Positions 6,039-7,071 of a stretch of DNA of 7,071 nucleotides are shown piece after piece (positions within the stretch are counted from its first letter, which is position 1; every line of letters begins with the position of its first letter). Position numbers and translations under genes: made by a program. This DNA comes from DASZBX01 sp035943635 (GTDB taxonomy: Bacteria > Actinomycetota > Actinomycetes > Streptomycetales > Catenulisporaceae), in NCBI GenBank assembly GCA_035943635.1, contig DASZBX010000040.1:1-7071 (forward strand), read 5' to 3'. A model generated the notes under the pieces. It did not search any database, was not told where the DNA came from, and saw only the letters and a list, made by a program, of their open reading frames with translations.

Positions 6039-6608
6039 TCAGACGGACTTGCGGCGAGTCGGCGCAGGCCGCGGCGCGAGGGACTCGTTCTGCAGGAGAA
6101 CCCGGGCGAGCCACCTGCGTACATGGCAGAAAGATCGTCTGACGGCCGAGATCTCACCTGCCCGGCGCGCCGGATCCGACGCCGCGCGGTCGCGGCCGGC
6201 CGTCTGCGGACCCTGCTGTTCCGGCTCGGTCGTCTCGGCGGCAGCCGCGTACCCGTCGATCTCCCGGCCCAGCCAGGTCAGCTCCCCGTAGCCCGCCCGT
6301 CGGGTCCGGTCGCAGGCCACCGAGGTGCTGCGGGCGAGGTCCAGGGCTTTCTCCAGGGTGGCGTGGGCGGCGCTGATCGCCTTGGGGTCCCCCTTGCGCT
6401 GCGCCGCGGCCACGTGCCGATAGGCGGTGTCACAGCATTCGATCGCCGCCGCCAGTGCGGACTCCATGTGGGCGCGGCGACTGTGCAGCAGTTCCGCCCA
6501 GGCGTGGTTGACGAACCCCTCCGCCTCGCGCACGCCCTGGTCCGGTGTGACCGTCGGCGGCACGGCTTCGTCCCCGGCCTGTCCGTCCGGCGCTCGGCCG
6601 GACATCAT
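6039..6608 (-). CDS. Helical protein of unknown function, 189 aa
   Basis: I do not recognise this protein. The - strand frame uses GC-rich third positions, and the middle part (about residues 30-120) has an Ala-rich helical pattern: EGFVNHAWAELLHSRRAHME, SALAAAIECCDTAYRHVAAA, then HATLEKALDLARSTSVACDR and GYGELTWLGREIDGYAAAAE. The C-terminus is basic and probably disordered (RRSFCHVRRWLARVLLQN, ending APTRRKSV). There is no signal peptide, membrane segment or known catalytic motif. Three Cys residues (two adjacent, CC, and one in VACDR) are present. Start ATG 6608 is the first of two adjacent Met codons; only a weak GGCGG precedes it, so the start is uncertain. The gene is transcribed toward the GAF-ANTAR pair but 380 bases from it, so they need not be one operon. 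The tandem palindromes at 6750-6778 lie about 140 bases upstream. Confidence 0.6.
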   Translation of the reverse strand: MMSGRAPDGQAGDEAVPPTVTPDQGVREAEGFVNHAWAELLHSRRAHMESALAAAIECCDTAYRHVAAAQRKGDPKAISAAHATLEKALDLARSTSVACDRTRRAGYGELTWLGREIDGYAAAAETTEPEQQGPQTAGRDRAASDPARRAGEISAVRRSFCHVRRWLARVLLQNESLAPRPAPTRRKSV

Positions 6609-6749
6609 CGGCCGCCGGTCCGGCCGTGGCCGCCCGGTGCGGGCCTGCGCACAGCCGCAGCCGAGGGCGTGGAGGGTGGAGAGAAGCCGGAATGAAGTGC
6701 CGTCGCCATGAGGAAGCCGCCTTGCTCAGGAAGGACGGGCAGCGAGGCG

Positions 6750-6778
6750 GGTCTCGAGACCGGCGTATGGTCTAGACC
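6750..6778. promoter_or_regulatory. Tandem palindromes with shared half-site GGTCT, candidate operator
   Basis: GGTCTCGAGACC (6750-6761) and GGTCTAGACC (6769-6778) are both perfect palindromes built on the same half-site, with centres 18 bases apart. They lie in the 320-base spacer 6609-6928. On the - strand, a CTGACC/TAGACC pair with a 16-base spacing (6796-6791 and 6774-6769) would put a -10 element inside the second palindrome, a typical repressor position for the gene at 6608-6039. The second site also resembles the core of the DasR operator (TGGTCTAGACCA), but the first does not. Apart from these sites and the hairpin at 6904-6928, I see nothing in this spacer. Confidence 0.45.
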
Positions 6779-6903
6779 TATCGGGAACTCGGTCAGGCTG
6801 CGTGATCGGGTGTCTACCGCCAGTATGCCTCCGAACCGCCTCGCACGACAGGGCGGGAGCGGATCGGCGGCGTGGTGGCCCGGAGCGGCCCGGCCGGGGG
6901 CAG

Positions 6904-6928
6904 CCGGGTCGGTCCGTGGCCGGCCCGG
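6904..6928 (-). terminator. Imperfect 9-bp GC hairpin after the right-edge gene
   Basis: CCGGGTCGG (6904-6912) pairs with CCGGCCCGG (6920-6928) across a 7-base loop, with one mismatch. It begins right after the stop codon 6931-6929 of the - strand gene, the same arrangement as the 4022-4068 hairpin. The region is so GC-rich that other pairings are possible. Confidence 0.35.
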
Positions 6929-7071
6929 TCACAGCAGGGCGCGGTGTCGCTTGACGAGTGGGAGTCTGGCCCACATCGCGCCCAGGCCCAGGGGGCTGGC
7001 GGTGCCGAAGGCGGCGACGGCCAGGAGGGCGAAGGCGTCCATGACGTGTTCGTCGACGAAGGGGTTGCTCG
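6929..7071 (-). CDS. C-terminal 46 residues of a probable small membrane protein (partial)
   Basis: A - strand frame enters from the right edge and ends at TGA 6931-6929. It reads SNPFVDEHVMDAFALLAVAA, then FGTASPLGLGAMWARLPLVK and RHRALL. The stretch from DAFALL to GLGAMW is hydrophobic enough for one membrane helix, followed by a basic tail expected in the cytoplasm. The pattern NPF-x-D-x-H, a helix, LGLG-x-x-W, LP-x-V resembles the end of DoxX/DoxD-like quinone-linked membrane proteins, but this rests on memory of the pattern and a short piece. The rest lies beyond the window. Confidence 0.5.
   Translation of the reverse strand, partial: SNPFVDEHVMDAFALLAVAAFGTASPLGLGAMWARLPLVKRHRALL

Noticed and set aside
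5684..6157. A 157-codon - strand frame in the 5659-6038 spacer
   Set aside because: Composition is Arg/Ser/Pro-rich with no domain. It overlaps the better-supported gene at 6039-6608 and has no ribosome site.
6766..6781. A firm DasR operator call
   Set aside because: The core TGGTCTAGACC matches but the outer bases do not. The adjacent palindrome with the same arms has a different centre, so I kept it as an unidentified operator.
1..7071. CRISPR arrays, transposons, integrase or attachment sites, tRNA genes, phage-defence genes
   Set aside because: No regularly spaced repeats, terminal inverted repeats, transposase motifs or tRNA-like folds were seen. The deletion scars show no insertion-sequence remnants.

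Overview
This is high-GC actinobacterial DNA. Codons end mostly in G or C, one start is GTG, there are two tandem GAF-ANTAR regulators, and GC-rich hairpins sit right after stop codons. A filamentous actinomycete is likely, but the sequence does not fix a genus. No rRNA, tRNA, CRISPR array, transposase or phage gene was seen.

Left part (1-3867), a small catabolic-looking locus. On the + strand, in order: the 3' end of an unrecognised gene, an intact fumarylacetoacetate hydrolase (FAH)-family gene (270-1130), an S15/CocE-like hydrolase (1210-1961), and a TetR-type regulator (1980-2644). Converging from the right on the - strand are a luciferase-like (LLM-class) flavin-dependent oxidoreductase (2752-3867) and the C-terminal stub of an alpha/beta hydrolase (2645-2803). 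The set (FAH hydrolase, two serine hydrolases, flavin monooxygenase, repressor) suggests oxidation and hydrolysis of an organic substrate. However, the locus is decaying. The S15 gene lacks its whole catalytic core, the TetR gene lacks its recognition helix, and one deletion joins the oxidoreductase tail to the hydrolase stub. All three scars lie between about 1640 and 2805, and each changes the reading frame. Only the FAH gene looks fully intact.

Middle part (4022-5658), a - strand pair of GAF-ANTAR genes. The upstream gene (5658-4936) is intact. The downstream gene (4929-4069) starts 6 bases after it, with its ribosome site inside the end of the upstream gene. An in-frame TAA cuts the downstream gene exactly between the GAF sensor and the ANTAR RNA-binding domain. 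A perfect 19-bp hairpin next to its stop codon probably ends the transcript.

Right part (5659-7071). A 380-base spacer holds at most a short leader ORF. Next comes a helical protein of unknown function (6608-6039, - strand), then a 320-base spacer with two closely spaced palindromes sharing the half-site GGTCT/AGACC. The window ends in the 3' part of a small membrane protein gene on the - strand.

I see no clearly new multi-gene system. The points most worth following are the clustered deletion scars, the single-base interruption of the GAF-ANTAR protein, and the tandem palindromes.
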